This document shows positions 26,190 to 39,362 of a stretch of 64,000 nt of DNA, piece after piece. Where the stretch lies: contig NZ_JAFV01000001.1 in assembly GCF_000526315.1 (NCBI RefSeq), positions 2,914,001-2,978,000 of the forward strand. Direction: 5' to 3'. The notes beneath the pieces are model-generated. The model saw only the letters and a list, made by a program, of their open reading frames with translations. It was not told the DNA's origin and searched no databases. The position numbers and the translations under genes were made by a program. The stretch is from Methylopila sp. 73B. GTDB lineage: Bacteria > Pseudomonadota > Alphaproteobacteria > Rhizobiales > Methylopilaceae. Numbering within the stretch: the stretch's first letter is position 1; the number at the start of each line of letters is the position of its first letter.

Positions 26190-27629
26190 ATGATCCGGCG
26201 CATCCCGACCGGCGCGTCCCCCGCGCGCCTGCTGGCCGTCAGTCTGGCCTTGAGCGGGCTTGCACTCTCGCTCGCGCCGGCTTCGGCCCAGGACGGCTAC
26301 TACCGCCGCTACTACGACCCGCCCGTCGGCTACGTGCGGGAGCGGTCCTACGACCGCTACGACGAAGACCGCATGATCGACGAGCGGGTCAACGCCTACC
26401 GGCGCGAGGCGCTCGCGCGCCGCGAGGCGGAGCGGCGGCGGGCCTTGGACGACGCCGCCCGCTACGTGCGCCGGCGCGAGAGCCAGCCCAACTTCCTGCA
26501 GCGCCTGTTCGGCGCGCGGCCGCGCGACCCCGAAATCGACGACGGCTGGACCGCCCGCCGCGATCCCGGCGCGGTCGAGGTGCGGCCGAAGCCGCGCGCC
26601 CGGCGCAAGCCCGCGGAACCCACCCCGACCCCGGTGCCGCCGATCCCGACCGGCGATCCCAGCGCGCCCGTGGCGCCGCCCAGCGTCTTCGTCGCCGTGC
26701 TGGGCGACAGCGTCGCGGACGGCCTCGCCGGCGGGCTGCAAGAGGCCTTCGCCGACGCGCCCGAGATCGGCGTCAAGCGCTACGCCCGGCCCAACGCCGG
26801 CCTGGTGCGCGCCGACTACCACGACTTCGCCGAAGCCGCGCAGAAGGCGGTCGACGAGGGTCCGCTCGCCTATGCTGTGATCGACGTCGGCGTGAACGAT
26901 CGCCAGCCCTTCCTCGACATGCGCGACGCGGCCCCGCTCTCGGCGCCTTGGCGCGAGCGCTACCTCGCGCGGGTCGACGCGCTGATCGCGCCGTTCAAGG
27001 CGAAGAAGATCCCGGTCTATTGGGTCAGCCTCGCGCCGTCCTCCAGCGCGCGTGCGAACTCCGACTTGATCGCGCTCAACGCGATGGTGAAGGAACGGGT
27101 GCAGGCCGCGGGCGGGACCTTCGTGGACGTCTGGGAAGGCTTCGTCGACGAGAACGGCGACTACGCCGCCGTGGGCCCCCAGCTCGACGGCCAGAACGCG
27201 CGCCTGCGCCTCGAAGACGGGGTGCATTTCTCCAAGGCCGGCTCCCGCAAGCTCGCGCACTACGTCGAGCAGGAGATCCGCAAGTCCTACCAGCCGAAGC
27301 CGGCGGAGGCGCTGATCGGCGCGACGCCGAACGGCGGCGACCCCAACGTCTCGCCGCTGGTCGACCGGCCAAAGCCGCTTGCGGGACCCGTGGTGGTGCT
27401 GACGGCGCCGCGGCGCTCCGAGGGCGGCGCGCTGGTCGGCGGCGCAGGCTCGGGCGCGCGTTCGGACGCGGTGGAGCGCCTGCTGGTGCGCGGCGAAGCG
27501 CTGACCGCCGACCCCGGCCGTCTCGACGACCACCGCTGGCCTGGCGCGGAGGCCGCGAAGGCCGATCCCGCCAAGCCGGACGCGGGCAAGCCAGACGCCC
27601 CCGCCGAGGCCGCGGCGCCGAAGCCCTGA
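26190..27629 (+). CDS. DUF459 / SGNH-hydrolase-like periplasmic protein
   Basis: 479 residues. Signal peptide (LLAVSLALSGLALSLAPASA|QD) and an Arg/Tyr-rich charged region with coiled character (residues 35-110). A Pro-rich linker follows, then an SGNH-type domain from ~165 with nucleophile S174 in LGDSVADGL, Asn in GVND (~235) and the Asp/His pair in DGVHFSKAG (~340). The C-terminal 120 residues are Ala/Pro/Lys low complexity. DUF459 proteins are envelope-associated and thought to act on acyl groups of cell-surface polymers. It follows the transglycosylase on the same strand, 49 bases away. Confidence 0.82.
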   Translation: MIRRIPTGASPARLLAVSLALSGLALSLAPASAQDGYYRRYYDPPVGYVRERSYDRYDEDRMIDERVNAYRREALARREAERRRALDDAARYVRRRESQPNFLQRLFGARPRDPEIDDGWTARRDPGAVEVRPKPRARRKPAEPTPTPVPPIPTGDPSAPVAPPSVFVAVLGDSVADGLAGGLQEAFADAPEIGVKRYARPNAGLVRADYHDFAEAAQKAVDEGPLAYAVIDVGVNDRQPFLDMRDAAPLSAPWRERYLARVDALIAPFKAKKIPVYWVSLAPSSSARANSDLIALNAMVKERVQAAGGTFVDVWEGFVDENGDYAAVGPQLDGQNARLRLEDGVHFSKAGSRKLAHYVEQEIRKSYQPKPAEALIGATPNGGDPNVSPLVDRPKPLAGPVVVLTAPRRSEGGALVGGAGSGARSDAVERLLVRGEALTADPGRLDDHRWPGAEAAKADPAKPDAGKPDAPAEAAAPKP

Positions 27630-27676
27630 GCTTCAAGACGCCCTGAGACGCGCCGGCCCCGGCGCCGCCCGCTCGT

Positions 27677-27787
27677 GTCCCGGACTTGATCCGGGACCCA
27701 GAATCACGGCGCGGCGAGAAAAGTACGCGGGCAGCTGCTCGATCGCTCTCCCGCCCGCGGGTCTGGGTCCCGGATCAAGTCCGGGAC
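27677..27787. repeat. Perfect 26-base inverted repeat flanking a 59-base spacer
   Basis: Left arm 27677-27702 starts GTCCCGGACTTGATCCGGGA. The right arm 27762-27787 is its exact reverse complement. Each arm also contains the shorter palindrome TCCCGGA-CTTGA-TCCGGGA. Located between two convergent genes (DUF459 and gltD), it may act as terminator or as a mobile palindromic repeat typical of Alphaproteobacteria. Confidence 0.85.
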
Positions 27788-27827
27788 GCCAGCGGCGCGA
27801 TGCTTCAAGTTGTTGTGGCGGTCGCCG

Positions 27828-29252
27828 TCAGCGCGGGAGCTTGGACGAGCCCATCAGGAAGGTGTCGATCGCGTTGGCGGCCTGACGGCCCTCGCGGATC
27901 GCCCACACCACCAGCGACTGGCCGCGGCGCATGTCGCCGGCGGCGAACACCTTCGGGTTCGAGGTGACGTAGCTCTTCTCGTCCGCCAGCACGTTGCCGC
28001 GCTTGTCGAGCGCGACGCCGGACTGCTCGACGAGGCCCTCCTTCAGCGGCCCGGAGAAGCCGAGCGCGATGAAGACGAGATCGGCTTTGAGGACGAACTC
28101 GGAGCCTGGGACTGGCTGGCGCTTGGCGTCGGCGCGGGCGCACTTCACGCCCACCACCTTGCCGTTCTTGCCCTCGATGCCGAGCGTGACCGCCGCGAAC
28201 TCGCGGTCGGCACCCTCGGCCTGGCTGGACGAGGTGCGGAACTTGGTCGGCCAGTACGGCCAGGTCAGCAGCTTGTCCTCGACCTTCGGCGGCACCGGCC
28301 GGATGTCGAGCTGCGTGACCGAGATCGCGCCCTGGCGGAACGAGGTGCCGACGCAGTCGGAGGCGGTGTCGCCGCCGCCGATGACGACGACGTGCTTGGC
28401 GAAGGCCTCGACCGGGGTTTCAGGAATGTGGTTCTCGAAGCCGACGCGGCGGTTCTGCTGCACCAGGAACGGCATGGCGTAGTGCACGCCCTTGAGGTCC
28501 TGGCCCGGCAGCTGCGGATCGCGCGGGTGCTCCGCGCCGCCCGCGAACAGCACGGCGTCATGCCCCTCGACCAGCTCGGAGACCGGCGTGGTGACGCCGA
28601 CGTTCACGCCGTAGTGGAACGTGACGCCCTCGGCCTCCATCTGCTCGACGCGCCGGTCGATGTGGCGCTTCTCCATCTTGAAGTCCGGGATGCCGTAGCG
28701 CATCAGGCCGCCGGCCTTGGGCTCGCGCTCGTAGACGTGGACGTCGTGGCCCGCGCGGGCGAGCTGCTGGGCCGCCGCCATGCCGGCGGGGCCGGAGCCG
28801 ACGATCGCCACCGTCTTACCGGTCTTGGCCTCCGGCGTCTCGGGCGCGATCCAGCCGTTGGCCCAGGCCTTGTCGGCGATCGCCTGCTCGACCGTCTTGA
28901 TCGCGACAGGGGTGTTTTCGAGGTTCAGCGTGCACGCCTCCTCGCAGGGGGCGGGGCAGATGCGGCCGGTGAACTCCGGGAAGTTGTTGGTGGAGTGGAG
29001 GTTGCGGGAGGCCTCCTTCCAGTCGTCGGCGTAGACGAGGTCGTTCCAGTCCGGGATCTGGTTGTTGACCGGGCAGCCCTGCGGCCCGTGGCAGAACGGG
29101 ATGCCGCAGTCCATGCAGCGCGCCGCCTGGCCCGCCACTTCGGCGTCCGACAGCGGCAGCGTGAACTCGCGGTAGTGCCGGATGCGGTCGGACGCCGGCT
29201 GATACCGCGCTTCCTGCCGGTCGATCTCAAGAAAGCCTGTAACCTTGCCCAT
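27828..29252 (-). CDS. gltD: Glutamate synthase small subunit
   Basis: 474 residues. NADPH-dependent electron-input subunit of GOGAT. N-terminal Fe-S cysteines appear in [16 protein letters not shown] and [12 protein letters not shown]. The FAD site is [22 protein letters not shown] (~147-168) and the NADPH site [16 protein letters not shown] (~285-300). It passes electrons to GltB encoded immediately upstream in the operon, separated by 181 bases containing a short GAGCGCC/GGCGCTT hairpin. Confidence 0.96.
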   Translation of the reverse strand: MGKVTGFLEIDRQEARYQPASDRIRHYREFTLPLSDAEVAGQAARCMDCGIPFCHGPQGCPVNNQIPDWNDLVYADDWKEASRNLHSTNNFPEFTGRICPAPCEEACTLNLENTPVAIKTVEQAIADKAWANGWIAPETPEAKTGKTVAIVGSGPAGMAAAQQLARAGHDVHVYEREPKAGGLMRYGIPDFKMEKRHIDRRVEQMEAEGVTFHYGVNVGVTTPVSELVEGHDAVLFAGGAEHPRDPQLPGQDLKGVHYAMPFLVQQNRRVGFENHIPETPVEAFAKHVVVIGGGDTASDCVGTSFRQGAISVTQLDIRPVPPKVEDKLLTWPYWPTKFRTSSSQAEGADREFAAVTLGIEGKNGKVVGVKCARADAKRQPVPGSEFVLKADLVFIALGFSGPLKEGLVEQSGVALDKRGNVLADEKSYVTSNPKVFAAGDMRRGQSLVVWAIREGRQAANAIDTFLMGSSKLPR

Positions 29253-29433
29253 CGTATGGTCTCCTCCCGCGGAGGCCCTTGTCGCTAGCGCGCCCGGCGC
29301 GTCGGTCTCCGGCCCGAGCGCCTGAGGCGCTTGGCCGATCGTTCGCCGCGTTAAGCTCTATCCTGATGACGGTCCCGGAGCGACCCTGCGGGCTCCGGGA
29401 CGACGATGTCCTGCGCGTGACGGAAACCGTCGC

Positions 29434-34164
<4,731 letters not shown>

Positions 34165-34344
34165 GGCGCACCCCATGATGCCGCCGGCTGGAAGGCCGGC
34201 ATGGTTGCTCGTTCCGCGTCTCGCGATATCACCGACGCGCGTTCCCGCAACGCGACCGGCTCCACCCTCCGCCGCCCTTTACGCTAAGGACGCGAGCTCT
34301 GGAACCGTTCTTGAGTGAATAAGGAACGTGGCCGTCATGCAAAT

Positions 34345-34361
34345 GGACAGCCTTACTGTCC
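34345..34361. promoter_or_regulatory. Inverted repeat, possible operator
   Basis: GGACAG-CCTTA-CTGTCC, perfect 6-base arms with a 5-base spacer. It sits within the divergent gltB/aldolase promoter region. Which gene it serves is unknown. Confidence 0.35.
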
Positions 34362-34484
34362 TATTGCGTGCGCGAACATGTCAGAAAGGCGGTCGGCGCA
34401 CAAGCGGCGCCAAGGGCGCATATGGCGAATTTCAGACGCCGCCGGGCAGCTATGCGCAATTTAGCACGCGCGAATGGGTTCACC

Positions 34485-34501
34485 GCGACATTTTATGTCG
34501 C
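34485..34501. promoter_or_regulatory. Inverted repeat, possible operator
   Basis: GCGACAT-TTT-ATGTCGC, perfect 7-base arms, 127 bases upstream of the aldolase start. Protein-binding site or small hairpin; assignment is by symmetry only. Confidence 0.35.
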
Positions 34502-34627
34502 CCGCCCAGCCAGCGTCGCTGGCCGCCCGCCCTTCGCCCCAACCGTTTTACACGCGTCGCCCTCGACGGGCGGGGGCGCCCGCCGCTAGCGTCTGCGACC
34601 TTGCGCCTAAGCCTTAAGGAGCCTCCC

Positions 34628-35695
34628 ATGTTCTTCGTCAGCGACAACGCCGCCCCCGCGGCCGACGCCGTGCTTTCGGCGCTCGCGCGCGCCAACGCCG
34701 GCCTGTCGGCCCCCTATGGCAAGGACGAGGCGACCAAGCGGGTGGAGCGCAAGCTCGCCGAGGTGTTCGAGCGCGAGGTCGCGGTCTCCCTCGTCACCAC
34801 CGGCACCGCGGCCAACGCCATCGCGCTCGCGCAGCTCACCGCGCCGTGGAAGGCCGTGATCTGCCACGACGAGGCGCACGTCATGCACGACGAGTGCGGC
34901 GCGCCCGAGTTCTTCACCAACGGCGCGAAGCTCGCCGGAGTCTCGGGCCTCGACGGCAAGATCACGCCCGACGGCCTGACCGCGCTGCTCGACCGGGACT
35001 TCTGGACGCCGCCGACCCATGTCGCGCCGGCCGCCCTCACGATCAGCCAGGCGACCGAGGCGGGCACGGTCTACACGGCGTCCGAAGTCGGCGCGCTCGC
35101 GGACGTCGCGAAGTCCCGCGGCCTGCGCGTCCACATGGACGGCGCGCGATTCGCCAACGCGGTCGCGAGCGCCAACGTCTCGCCGGCCGAGCTGACCTGG
35201 AAGGCCGGCGTCGACATCCTGTCCTTCGGCTTCACCAAGAACGGCGCGATGGCGGCCGAGGCGATCGTGGTGTTCGACACGGCGCTCGCCGCCGACCTCG
35301 CGGAGCGCCGCAAGCGCAGCGGGCACCTGTGGTCGAAGGGGCGCTACATCGCGGCCCAGATCGAGGCGATGCTGGCGGACGACCTCTGGATCGCCTTCGG
35401 CCGCCGCGCCAACGCCGCCGCCGACCGGCTGGCGCGCGGGCTCGAGGCGCGCGGCCTGACGCTCGCCTTCCCGCGCCAGGCGAACGAGGTGTTCGTGCAT
35501 CTGCCCGCAGAGGTCGACGCCGCGCTGAAGGCCGCGGGCGGCGTCTACTACACCTGGTCGAGCGAGGCGGTGCGGCCCGAGCGGCAGGGCCGTCCCGGCG
35601 ACGTCTTCGCCCGCCTGATCGCGTCCTTCGAGACGACCGACGCGGAGGTCGACGGCCTGCTCGGCGTCGTCGACCAGGCGCTCGTGGCGGCCTGA
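34628..35695 (+). CDS. ltaE: Low-specificity L-threonine aldolase
   Basis: 355 residues, PLP fold type I. Splits L-threonine/allo-threonine to glycine and acetaldehyde. Visible are VTTGTAANAIAL (phosphate loop), HVMHDECGAPEFFTNGAK, HMDGARFANAV with the cofactor Asp, and the Schiff-base K204 in SFGFTKNGAM. Start ATG 34628 has a clear AAGGAG six bases upstream, so the frame extension to 34328 is rejected. Stands alone. Confidence 0.93.
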   Translation: MFFVSDNAAPAADAVLSALARANAGLSAPYGKDEATKRVERKLAEVFEREVAVSLVTTGTAANAIALAQLTAPWKAVICHDEAHVMHDECGAPEFFTNGAKLAGVSGLDGKITPDGLTALLDRDFWTPPTHVAPAALTISQATEAGTVYTASEVGALADVAKSRGLRVHMDGARFANAVASANVSPAELTWKAGVDILSFGFTKNGAMAAEAIVVFDTALAADLAERRKRSGHLWSKGRYIAAQIEAMLADDLWIAFGRRANAAADRLARGLEARGLTLAFPRQANEVFVHLPAEVDAALKAAGGVYYTWSSEAVRPERQGRPGDVFARLIASFETTDAEVDGLLGVVDQALVAA

Positions 35696-35730
35696 CGCAA
35701 AGCGATCTGCGCGCGCCTCATCAGCCTCTA

Positions 35731-35926
35731 GCGCGGGCGATCCCTCCTCGCGCGAAGCGTGGGGAGGGTGGCCTCGGCGGAGCCGAGGTCGGGTGGGGTC
35801 CTTGGGACGCCGGGCCGGCGGAAAGGATGGGGCGGCGGAAAAGCCCGGCCTCATTCTGCGCTCACCCCACCCGGCCGGCCTTTCGGCCGTCCACCCTCCC
35901 CTCTCCGAGGGAGGGACGCCCGCGCC
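35731..35926. repeat. Dispersed intergenic repeat, copy D
   Basis: Left-type half (GCGATCCCTCCTCGCG ... GGGGAGGGTGGCC ... GGTCGGGTGGGGTCC, 35738-35802) and right-type half (CACCCCACCCGGCCG ... GTCCACCCTCCCC ... GAGGGAGGGACG, 35863-35920). Together with the Hsp20 terminator it accounts for the 333-base gap after the aldolase gene. Confidence 0.8.
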
Positions 35927-35974
35927 TTTTCGGCGCTGGCGACGAAGGTTCGGCCCGGCCTGAGCCTCGACACG

Positions 35975-36002
35975 AAAAAAGCGCCCCGGTCTCCCGGGGC
36001 GC
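35975..36002 (-). terminator. Intrinsic terminator of the Hsp20 gene
   Basis: Perfect 9-base stem (35981-35989 with 35994-36002, GCGCCCCGG arms, 4-base loop) followed on the minus strand by six T residues (35980-35975). It lies 27 bases beyond the Hsp20 stop. Confidence 0.9.
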
Positions 36003-36028
36003 TCCGTCTCGGCTCGACAAAGCGGCGC

Positions 36029-36493
36029 TTACGCGGCCTGCTGGACCTGAGCCTCGATCGCGGCGGGCTTCGCGCCCGCGCCGATCGGAATGGCGCGCGG
36101 CTTCTTGGCCTCCGGCACCTCGCGCACGAGCTCGATGTGAAGGAGCCCGTTCTCGAGGTTCGCGCCGGTCACCTGCACGTGGTCGGCGAGCTGGAAGCGG
36201 CGCTCGAAGGCGCGGGCGGCGATCCCCTGGTGGAGCACCTCGCCCTTGCGCTCCTCCGGCTGCTTCTCGCCGCGGACGCTGAGCGCGTTTTCCTTCACCT
36301 CGATCGCAAGGTCCTTTTCGGCGAACCCGGCGACCGCGACGGTGATGCGGTAGGCGTTCTCGTCCGTGCGCTCGATGTTGTAGGGCGGGTAGCCCGGAGC
36401 CGCCTCGCCGCCCGCGACGTTGTCGAGCAGGGAGAAGAGACGGTCGAAGCCCACGGTCGAGCGGTAGAGCGGGGTGAGATCGAACTGGCGCAT
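36029..36493 (-). CDS. Hsp20 / IbpA-type small heat-shock chaperone
   Basis: 154 residues with an alpha-crystallin domain at ~36-130. The N-terminal RQFDLTPLYRSTVGFDRLFSLLDN is the IbpA-class signature; YNIERTDENAYRITVAVAGF and ENGLLHIELVREVPE close the domain, and a variable tail follows. Holds unfolding proteins in the cytosol. The start is preceded by AGAGGA eight bases upstream. The leader contains a 7-base CGGCCCG/CGGGCCG hairpin, but no clear ROSE thermometer. Followed by a strong intrinsic terminator. Confidence 0.93.
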   Translation of the reverse strand: MRQFDLTPLYRSTVGFDRLFSLLDNVAGGEAAPGYPPYNIERTDENAYRITVAVAGFAEKDLAIEVKENALSVRGEKQPEERKGEVLHQGIAARAFERRFQLADHVQVTGANLENGLLHIELVREVPEAKKPRAIPIGAGAKPAAIEAQVQQAA

Positions 36494-36688
36494 GGTACAT
36501 ATCCTCTTTCAAGCGACATGACGTGCGGCCCGCCGTCGAGGCCGGGCCGTTTGTTCAACGATCGCAGCCTGTTGGCCTGCGACAGGAGTTAGGTAGGAAC
36601 GCGGTTTTCGGCTTGCAAGGCCCCCGGTGGCCGTCCCGCGACGGCTCTGCTAAGGCTTGAGTCCGGCCCGCCCGAACACGGGGACTTT

Positions 36689-37675
36689 GTGATCAGCGTC
36701 ACCCGTTCCGCGCTCCAGCCCGTCCGCGACCGCTTCGTCGTCGCGCCCGGCGTTCTGCATCCCACGGGCGCCGTATGCCGGACCTTCGTCACCACGGACG
36801 GCGTCGCCCTGCGGGGCGCGGTGTGGCGGCCGGAGGGCGCGCCGCGCGGCACGGTCTGCGTGTTCCAGGGCCGGGCGGAGTTCATCGAGAAATACGCCGA
36901 GGTCGCGGACGACCTGCTGAAGCGCGGCTTCGCCGTCGCGACCTTCGACTTCCGCGGCCAGGGCGGCTCGCAGCGACTGCTCGCGAACCCGCTGAAGGGC
37001 CATGTCAACAGCTTCGACGACTACCGCCTCGACGCCGAGGCCTTCATGCGGCAGGTCGCGCTGACGGAGGCGCCCGGCCCCTACTATGCGCTGGGGCACT
37101 CGATGTCGGCGCCGGTGCTGGTTGCGCTCGCCCGGCGACAGCCGCAGTGGTTCGAGCGGCTGGTGCTCGTCGCGCCCCTGATCGGCCTGCCGCTGGCGCG
37201 CGCCGAGTTTTTCGCGCGAGGGCTCGCCACTGGCCTGGGCCGGCTGGGATTTGCCGGCGCCTACATCCCGCGCGGCGGGGACCGGATCATGGCGCTCCGC
37301 CCGTTCGAGCGGAACCCGGTGACGCGCGATCCCGAGCGCTACGGCCGTTCGGTGGCGCTGATCGCGCAGGAGCCCGGGCTCGCGCTCGGCTCGCCCACCA
37401 TCGGCTGGGTGCACGCCGCGTTCCGAGCGATGACCGCGACGGCGCTGCCGGGCGTGCCGGAATCCTTCCGCACGCCGACCCTCGTCCTCTCCGCCGGCGC
37501 CGACCGCATCGTCGACCCGCGGGCGAGCGAGCGCTTCGCGGCGCGCATCCGCGGCGGCGGCCACATCCGCCTCGACGGCGCCGAGCATGAGATCCTGATG
37601 GAGCGCGATCCGGTCCGGGAGCTGTTCTGGGCCGCCTTCGACGCCTTCGTGCCGGGCAGCCGCACGCTGGCCTGA
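36689..37675 (+). CDS. Alpha/beta hydrolase, lysophospholipase type
   Basis: 328 residues, GTG start with GGGGA just upstream. The fold shows DFRGQGGSQR (~87-96), the nucleophile motif GHSMSAP with S138, acid Asp in SAGADRIVDP and His in LDGAEHEIL. It resembles the monoacylglycerol lipase/PldB group acting on lysophospholipids or acylglycerols. No signal peptide is seen, so it is likely cytosolic or peripherally membrane-bound. Divergent from the Hsp20 gene. Confidence 0.87.
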   Translation: MISVTRSALQPVRDRFVVAPGVLHPTGAVCRTFVTTDGVALRGAVWRPEGAPRGTVCVFQGRAEFIEKYAEVADDLLKRGFAVATFDFRGQGGSQRLLANPLKGHVNSFDDYRLDAEAFMRQVALTEAPGPYYALGHSMSAPVLVALARRQPQWFERLVLVAPLIGLPLARAEFFARGLATGLGRLGFAGAYIPRGGDRIMALRPFERNPVTRDPERYGRSVALIAQEPGLALGSPTIGWVHAAFRAMTATALPGVPESFRTPTLVLSAGADRIVDPRASERFAARIRGGGHIRLDGAEHEILMERDPVRELFWAAFDAFVPGSRTLA

Positions 37676-37677
37676 CC

Positions 37678-38109
37678 TCAGGCGTCCGGCGCGTTAGGGT
37701 TTGGCCCGTAGGCGTTCGCTCCCGGCGTGCCGCGGACGAAGCCGAGGTAGACGAACAGCGCGAGCGAGACGCAGCTCGCCGCCACCGCCATCACGAAGAG
37801 CGCCCCGCTCGCCTCCTCGACGGCGTAGGACAGCAGGGCCGACAGCGCGACGACCGCGAGGCCGAGCCAGCCGTTGCGGCCGAGATCGTGGAACCGGCGG
37901 ACCGTGATCGACGCCCAGCCGCCGAGGCTGATCGCAAGCCCGATCCCCACGAGCGCGAAGAACGCGACGCGGCTGTAGCTCGCGGCGAGCAGCCCGGCGA
38001 ACACGAAGGGCAGAGCGACCAGCCCCGCCTGAAGCGAGCGCTTCCAGTAGGTCAGTCGGCTGATGCGCCCCCGGAACGACAGAAACGCGGAGCAGAAACG
38101 CGTCAGCAT
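37678..38109 (-). CDS. DUF805 membrane protein
   Basis: 143 residues with about four membrane helices. Family signatures are FRGRISRLTYWKR at the N-terminus, the loop RRFHDLGRNGWLGL and the C-terminal GTPGANAYGPNP. Function of DUF805 proteins is unknown. The stop lies two bases from the stop of the convergent hydrolase, so the two genes have no room for a separate terminator. Confidence 0.9.
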   Translation of the reverse strand: MLTRFCSAFLSFRGRISRLTYWKRSLQAGLVALPFVFAGLLAASYSRVAFFALVGIGLAISLGGWASITVRRFHDLGRNGWLGLAVVALSALLSYAVEEASGALFVMAVAASCVSLALFVYLGFVRGTPGANAYGPNPNAPDA

Positions 38110-38134
38110 CCGGCGTCCTCCGGTCGAACCGGCC

Positions 38135-38920
38135 TCACCCGCGCGCCAGCCGCTCGAGCGCCAGCGCGTGCAGGCGCTTGTCGCCCGCGGCGATGATACG
38201 TCCGCCGTCGGTGGCCGGACCTCCGTCCCAGGTCGTGACGACGCCGCCGGCGCCCTCGACGATCGGGATCAGCGCGACGATGTCGAACGGCTTCAGGTCG
38301 GCTTCGATCACCAGGTCGACATGGCCGGCCGCGAGCATGGCGTAGCCGTAGCAGTCCGCGCCCCAGCGGGTGAGCTTCGCGTCGCGCGACACGGCGTCGA
38401 AGGTCGCGCGCTCCTCCGCCGTGAACATGGTCGGCGAGGTCGACATCATCAGCGCGTCCTCGATCCGCGCGCAGGGGCGGGTCCGCAGGCGGCGCTGGCC
38501 GCCGCGTCCCGCATAGCTCGCGCTCGCGCCGTCGCCGAAGAAGCGCTCGCCCACGAAGGGCTGGTTCATCAACCCGAAGCAGGGCGCGCCGCCGCGGGTG
38601 AGGCCGATCAGCGTGCCCCAGATCGGCATGCCGAGAATGAAGGAGCGCGTGCCGTCGATCGGGTCGAGCACCCAGACGAATTCGGCGTCGGTCCGGTCGT
38701 CGCCATGCTCCTCGCCGACGATGCCGTGCTCGGGGAAGGTCTCGCGGATCAGCGCGCGCATGACGCTCTCGCCGGCCTTGTCCGCCGCGGTCACCGGGTC
38801 GAAGCCGCCGCCGTGGCCCTTGTCCTCGACGCCGATCGACGTGCGGAAGAACGGCAGGATCGCCTCGCCCGACGCGGCGGCGAGGCGATCGACGAAGGCG
38901 GTGAAATCGACGGCCGTCAT
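38135..38920 (-). CDS. hisN: Histidinol-phosphatase, inositol-monophosphatase type
   Basis: 261 residues. Mg-dependent phosphatase with metal-site motifs GIVGEEHG (E70/E71) and WVLDPIDGTRSF (D86, D89), plus WGADCYGY and VIEADLKPFDIVALIPIVEGAGG in pieces. In Rhizobiales this branch performs the penultimate histidine-synthesis step. ATG 38920 has AGGAG eight bases upstream; the frame continues upstream to 38974 without support. Its position near an N-formylglutamate amidohydrolase and CpdR is conserved in relatives (family knowledge). Confidence 0.9.
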   Translation of the reverse strand: MTAVDFTAFVDRLAAASGEAILPFFRTSIGVEDKGHGGGFDPVTAADKAGESVMRALIRETFPEHGIVGEEHGDDRTDAEFVWVLDPIDGTRSFILGMPIWGTLIGLTRGGAPCFGLMNQPFVGERFFGDGASASYAGRGGQRRLRTRPCARIEDALMMSTSPTMFTAEERATFDAVSRDAKLTRWGADCYGYAMLAAGHVDLVIEADLKPFDIVALIPIVEGAGGVVTTWDGGPATDGGRIIAAGDKRLHALALERLARG

Positions 38921-39149
38921 GGGCGAGCTCCTGGGCGCGGCGTCGCCGCGAACGCGAGGGCGCCAGAGGGCCAAAATCGCGCGCTTTGAGCAAGCGCGAA
39001 GACGCGATCCGCGGCCAGGCGGCGGCGAAAGCGCTGAGGCCGACGCAAAAGGAAATCGCCGGAAACTGCGACAGGCGGTCGCAGCCGGCGATATAGGTCA
39101 TTAGAGCTTGCGTTTTGTGCGGCGCGGCCGCATCTTATTGCAGCGCGGC

Positions 39150-39239
39150 ATTGCGATCTCCGGTCGCGACGCCGCCGCCCTCCTTGGGCGTTTCCTCCCT
39201 AGACTTGGGCCGCTGGTTAACGCCGGCGGCCTTTTTTTG
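39150..39239 (+). ncRNA. mmgR: MmgR/suhB-family (alpha-r8) small RNA
   Basis: The core TTTCCTCCCTAGACTTGGGC (39191-39210), directly followed by a 9-base terminator stem (39208-39216 with 39223-39231, one G-U pair) and seven T residues (39232-39238), matches the 3' half of the suhB/MmgR RNA family as I recall it. It is divergent from hisN, an inositol-monophosphatase-family gene, which fits the original description beside suhB. The 5' end is estimated. The exposed CCTCCCT is a ready antisense to Shine-Dalgarno sequences, consistent with a trans-acting RNA. The rest of the 442-base gap 38921-39362 shows no gene. Confidence 0.65.
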
Positions 39240-39362
39240 TTGTCTGTCATCCAGGTGGCGGGACATTGGCGGCGAATGGCCGCGTTTGCAAGCCCTTTTC
39301 CTATCGATCCATCGGCGAAACCCTCGCGATGTCTTGGACTTTCGGATAGGCGCTACGAAAGT

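Larger units (their letters stand above)
34165..34627. other. 463-base intergenic region between gltB and the threonine aldolase gene
   Basis: No convincing gene. A frame extending the aldolase upstream to 34328 lacks coding character and ribosome site. The stretch is less GC-rich than its surroundings and contains two perfect inverted repeats (34345-34361 and 34485-34501, listed separately). It must hold the divergent promoters of gltBD and the aldolase gene. Confidence 0.6.

Noticed and set aside
36494..36600. ROSE-type RNA thermometer upstream of the Hsp20 gene
   Set aside because: A 7-base hairpin exists, but no anti-Shine-Dalgarno segment able to mask AGAGGA was found, so the characteristic final ROSE hairpin is missing.
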